Shown here: in pieces, positions 60,416 to 64,000 of the stretch
Numbering within the stretch: position 1 is the first letter of the stretch
How the letters are laid out: each line of letters starts with the position of its first letter
NCBI GenBank assembly: GCA_002633005.1
Contig: NMRA01000343.1
Coordinates: forward strand, 393,671-457,670
Length of the DNA stretch: 64,000 bases
Reading direction: 5' to 3'
From: Phoronis australis
Taxonomy: Eukaryota > Phoronida > Phoronidae
Notes under the pieces: model-generated
Database searches by the model: none
Seen by the model: only the letters and a program-made list of their open reading frames with translations
Told to the model about the DNA's origin: nothing
Translations under genes and position numbers: made by a program

Positions 60416-62210
60416 TTTTTTTTTTTTTTATTCTCCCAGTTCAACATAAGTAAGGACAAAGGTCTGGGATTCCCTTGCCTTACTTTACAATTCAATGAAA
60501 ATAAAGTTTACTAAGTTAAAAATATACGTGAACCGGATTTTGAAATAGATTTAACCAAAGAAAACAAAAACATACAAGACAATATAGTAGTATATGGCTC
60601 TGAAAAAAAAAGAGGGGGGAGAGTATTTTGGAATGATAAAATATCCTTACATTGCTATCAAATTATGCATTTGTGACCACCTGTTTGTAAATTTTTCCAT
60701 TTGTAAATTTTTTGAATAAATATGTTTTTCACTAGAGTAATAACTGTTAATTTCTTTCGTTAATACAATTAAATTTGGAGGTTTACCCTTGAGACGTTGC
60801 TTATATAAATGGAACTTGCTGAGACACAAGATTAAATTTTGAATTGGCTGGCTTCTACATCTGTTTCCAAAGAAAACTGTAAGCACATTTGTACCAAGGG
60901 AAATATTAGTTTTGTTTCTAACCCAACCTTCAACATTGTTCCAAAAATTTTGAACAACATCACATTGCCAGTATAAGTGAAGCAAAGTCTCAGGTTCANN
61001 NNNNNNNNNNNNNNNNNNNNNNNNNNNNNNNNNNNNNNNNNNNNNNNNNNNNNNNNNNNNNNNNNNNNNNNNNNNNNNNNNNNNNNNNNNNNNNNNNNNN
61101 NNNNNNNNNNNNNNNNNNNNNNNNNNNNNNNNNNNNNNNNNNNNNNNNNNNNNNNNNNNNNNNNNNNNNNNNNNNNNNNNNNNNNNNNNNNNNNNNNNNN
61201 NNNNNNNNNNNNNNNNNNNNNNNNNNNNNNNNNNNNNNNNNNNNNNNNNNNNNNNNNNNNNNNNNNNNNNNNNNNNNNNNNNNNNNNNNNNNNNNNNNNN
61301 NNNNNNNNNNNNNNNNNNNNNNNNNNNNNNNNNNNNNNNNNNNNNNNNNNNNNNNNNNNNNNNNNNNNNNNNNNNNNNNNNNNNNNNNNNNNNNNNNNNN
61401 NNNNNNNNNNNNNNNNNNNNNNNNNNNNNNNNNNNNNNNNNNNNNNNNNNNNNNNNNNNNNNNNNNNNNNNNNNNNNNNNNNNNNNNNNNNNNNNNNNNN
61501 NNNNNNNNNNNNNNNNNNNNNNNNNNNNNNNNNNNNNNNNNNNNNNNNNNNNNNNNNNNNNNNNNNNNNNNNNNNNNNNNNNNNNNNNNNNNNNNNNNNN
61601 NNNNNNNNNNNNNNNNNNNNNNNNNNNNNNNNNNNNNNNNNNNNNNNNNNNNNNNNNNNNNNNNNNNNNNNNNNNNNNNNNNNNNNNNNNNNNNNNNNNN
61701 NNNNNNNNNNNNNNNNNNNNNNNNNNNNNNNNNNNNNNNNNNNNNNNNNNNNNNNNNNNNNNNNNNNNNNNNNNNNNNNNNNNNNNNNNNNNNNNNNNNN
61801 NNNNNNNNNNNNNNNNNNNNNNNNNNNNNNNNNNNNNTTAAGTTTCTTTTTGACCATCTCATAATTTCTTTTTTAATATCAACCAACTTGCGATCAAAAT
61901 TTAAAATACTCATTTCCTGGATGTCAGTAGAAAAAACAATCCCGAGCATACTAAACTGTGAGGTAGACCATTTTAAGTCCTTTTCAGAACATACCCCTGA
62001 ATTACTTTGCCTCATAGAACCTATCCAAACACAAGTTGTTTTTTCTAAGTTAGGAGTTAGACCTGAATACTTTGAGAACTGGTCAAGCAGATCAAGAGAG
62101 TTTTTTAATGATCTTTCGGAACCATCAAGTATGATAGCAGTGTCATCTGCATATTGAACTAGTTTAAATTCTTGAGCTCCAATTTGTATACCTTTTATAT
62201 ATATTTTTTT
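60416..62210 (-). mobile_element. L1-like (Tx1/L1 group) LINE, 5'-truncated
   Basis: The minus strand encodes FKLVQYADDTAIILDGSERS, NLEKTTCVWIGS, then after the N gap ETLLHLYWQCDVVQNFW and a C-terminal helix ending at the stop at 60647. YADD is the RT active site, and LLHLyW.C..v..FW is typical of L1-type ORF2 ends. A 14-base T run (60416-60429) is the poly(A) tail on the complementary strand. The 5' end coincides with the start of duplication copy 3. Confidence 0.8.
60999..61837. other. Assembly gap (839 N)
   Basis: A run of N inside the L1-like element. The true length is unknown, and open frames crossing it carry no information. A single N also occurs at 6998. Confidence 0.99.
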
Positions 62211-62425
62211 TGTGCCGAGAGATAAAAATGCGCAAGACCAGTTGATGTGAGAAGAGGGTCAGTATTTGTTAGTATTTGGCACGCCGAAATACACTAATTT
62301 TACCATGGCGGTGAGAATAGCAAAAGAATATTGTACGGTTAGAAACGGAGCTAGTAACAGGAAAGTCGTTAGGAAGCAAATTACATTTACTTAGAAACGA
62401 GTTTCGTACTTAGTTCACATGTTAA

Positions 62426-62760
62426 AGAGGCATCGAACGCGAAAGCTAGTCAAAAATAACTATTAAGCGATGCCTGACTAACATACCATCACGCAACGTC
62501 TGGTACAGAGTTATTCACTTTCCCCTGTGAGGAAACTTCCAGAATATTCACAAAATTAACGATTTTAAAATTACGAATGAAGGAAAATCGATAATGTGGC
62601 GAGCTGTTAACATATCCGATTCGTTTTTCTGAAATTTGAAACTTTGGCTGTTATCAACGGAAATTAAAAATCTTTTCGAACAAACCCTCGAAATACCTGG
62701 TGTGCAGGTTGCATTCTGTTTCAGAGGCAGAGTAGTCTATTTATCGCGCTCCAGGCCTCT
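62426..62760. mobile_element. TTAA MITE (AGAGGC family) in duplication copy 3
   Basis: The same insertion as at 59096-59420, inherited with the duplication. The left flank is TTAA; the right flank is TTGA, one substitution from the target duplication. The left end keeps the canonical AGAGGC. Confidence 0.8.
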
Positions 62761-62899
62761 TTGATACAATTCTTATTTATACTTTCTTGACAGTTAATTT
62801 CAATATCAAGCATTTGGTGGTCAGGAAAAGTTAAAATCCAGGAGCCCTGAAGACCGCAAATAAACGTCTTGCAATAATTATGAGGTTACCCAACGTCAT

Positions 62900-63689
62900 T
62901 TATACATGTACACATTTGGTCAAGTTATAATTGACAAATATTGGATTTATCGGATTTTTGGCTAAACATTTTATAGACTCCAAATCGCATTTGCATAATG
63001 CGACGCGACATTCAATGGGATTATAGGACAAGTACCACGGTAGCCACCAGTTCATCGGATAGTTCTTCTTTTCCTCGCCACCGAGGACGTTTGGATCTCT
63101 GTTTTTTGTAGTTAAGAGTGTCTGATCCTTCGGTGAAACATGAACCAGACCACTGCACAAGAAACGATTTTTATCAAGCTAGTGACATTGCCGGCGATCG
63201 TATCGCGTGTGCTAGCTAGCCAGCAAACTGTATGAAGACTATTGTCAAAATATCCAGCTTTGCACCAAGGCTACGTGTGTGCTAGCCTTCATGTATCCAG
63301 TAAAAAAGCTTTTAAAGAAATATATCGTGTTTTTTCTAATCTAAAATTTGTCCCATAATTCTGTGGTTGCCTCCATGCTGCCAGAAAGAGTCGTGTTTTA
63401 AATAGATATACCGTGTTTATAGAGTTATTCCTGTCTAAAGCGTGTCCATAATTTCGACTGAAACACTCTGTATTATTCAACTATTCAGAAACCACATTGC
63501 TACCAACCCTTTCAACAGAAGATCCCCGAATTAGGAAGTCAAGAGGTCAACTTACTGCACGCTGTCAACTTATTCTTGTACTCAGTGTAGAGGTATTTTG
63601 TGAAATATAATGGAGTCGCATCGTCCTTGGCCCCACATTTCTCCATCGCTTGTATTTTATCGTAACATTTGTCATGGTTGTAGCAACAC
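62900..63689 (-). CDS. Secreted phospholipase A2, two 3' exons (array copy 3)
   Basis: A near-identical copy of the previous pair. The catalytic exon 63556-63689 holds CCYNHDKCYDK, acceptor cgtttcag and donor gtaagt. The terminal frame stops with TAA at 62900 and has YNPIECRVALCKCDLESIKC. Its C-terminus (NLTKCVHV) keeps the frame of copy 1 (DLTKCL), so copy 3 has the ancestral end and copy 2 the shifted one. The same phase problem between donor and terminal exon exists here. The Ca2+-loop exon would lie to the right but the homology ends at 63726, where a Penelope-like element begins. Confidence 0.6.
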
Positions 63690-63726
63690 CTGAAACGTGC
63701 GTGAAAGTAGAGTAAATCTAGAACCA

Positions 63727-64000
63727 TCTCCATGATAGCAAGTAACAGCATATGTTCACGAAAACAACAACGGATTTAAAACTTGACATGTTTCGATGTC
63801 ATTTATTAAACACCATCCTCAGAAGTCATAATACAGTGGCCAACTAGCTAGGCCCAGCAACAAGTAATGAAGCACAGATACAGTCAGTTACAGGGAGTGA
63901 CAATGAACTATACCAACAATGACAACCTGTGGTGTGTCAGTTGCCTATTGAGATTGGGCTTGCACCAACTGATATGTAAAGCCTCACGAATTTCTATGGG
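63727..64000 (-). mobile_element. Penelope-like element, 3' end (runs off the window)
   Basis: Minus strand, 63908-64000: IEIREALHISWCKPNLNRQL then HHRLSLLV and a TAG stop, matching the C-terminus that follows the GIY-YIG nuclease domain in many Penelope-like proteins (i.EALhi....P.lN.q..h..l). The non-coding tail has cttctgaggatgg, AATAAA and cgaaacatgtcaag, a tail pattern I have seen with such elements. The assignment rests on about 30 residues. Confidence 0.55.

Larger units (their letters stand above)
62211..63726. repeat. Segmental duplication, copy 3 (near-identical to 58871-60387)
   Basis: Starts with tgtgccgagagataaaaatg exactly where the L1-like element ends and stops at tctagaacca. 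The offset from copy 2 is 3,339-3,340 bp. Only scattered substitutions and single-base indels separate them. It could be a recent tandem duplication or two haplotypes placed in tandem by the assembler. Confidence 0.85.

Noticed and set aside
60832-62015. Very long open frames on both strands across the gap
   Set aside because: They consist almost entirely of N and carry no coding information.
63800-63850. Hammerhead-ribozyme-like ctgaggatg and cgaaac boxes
   Set aside because: The core CTGATGA is not exact and helices could not be closed by eye; reported only as part of the Penelope-like tail.
1-64000. CRISPR arrays, bacterial operons, rRNA and tRNA genes
   Set aside because: No spaced direct repeats of CRISPR type, no ribosome-binding-site gene layout and no clear tRNA or rRNA sequence were seen; the DNA is animal genomic.

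Overview
The window is AT-rich eukaryotic DNA from an animal, most likely a marine invertebrate such as a cnidarian or amphioxus-like species; the genus is an inference I cannot fix from sequence. Reasons: spliced genes with GT-AG introns of 0.3 to 8 kb, an AMPA/kainate-type ionotropic glutamate receptor, secreted phospholipase A2 exons, and a dense mixture of LINE, Penelope, LTR, Kolobok and MITE remnants. Most short open frames are chance and were left out; the genes were built exon by exon from splice sites, phase and family motifs.

Layout. (1) 3.28-8.65 kb, plus strand: three 3' exons of an NmrA-like / biliverdin-reductase-B-like NAD(P)-binding protein; the Rossmann-motif exon is not visible. 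A solo LTR sits in its intron 1, and a CATGCGCGC-ended MITE and a 46-bp tandem repeat lie nearby. (2) 8.7-15.0 kb: intergenic DNA with an LTR-like repeat, a TTAA MITE and a 407-bp palindromic fold-back element. (3) 15.07-48.51 kb, minus strand: a complete ionotropic glutamate receptor. Sixteen exons join in phase to 2,742 nt (913 aa), from signal peptide to C-tail. The exon encoding M3 and the start of S2 is present twice (21,179-21,380 and 19,170-19,368) with the same entry and exit phases, so the two look mutually exclusive. Intron 6 carries a Kolobok-like DNA transposon remnant (30,538-31,742) with TTAA target duplications and a frameshifted THAP domain. (4) 51.3-63.7 kb: a tandemly duplicated segment carrying 3' exons of secreted phospholipase A2 genes, minus strand, in three copies of different age, each interrupted by its own retroelement. 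The two youngest copies flank an L1-like LINE that contains an 839-bp assembly gap. (5) The window ends in the 3' end of a Penelope-like element, minus strand.

The NmrA-like gene and the receptor gene are convergent, and the genes share no evident pathway. The best biological signal is the duplicated M3/S2 exon pair, which would swap both the gate and a glutamate-contacting residue. The best genome-structure signal is the triplicated phospholipase block with copy-specific insertions.
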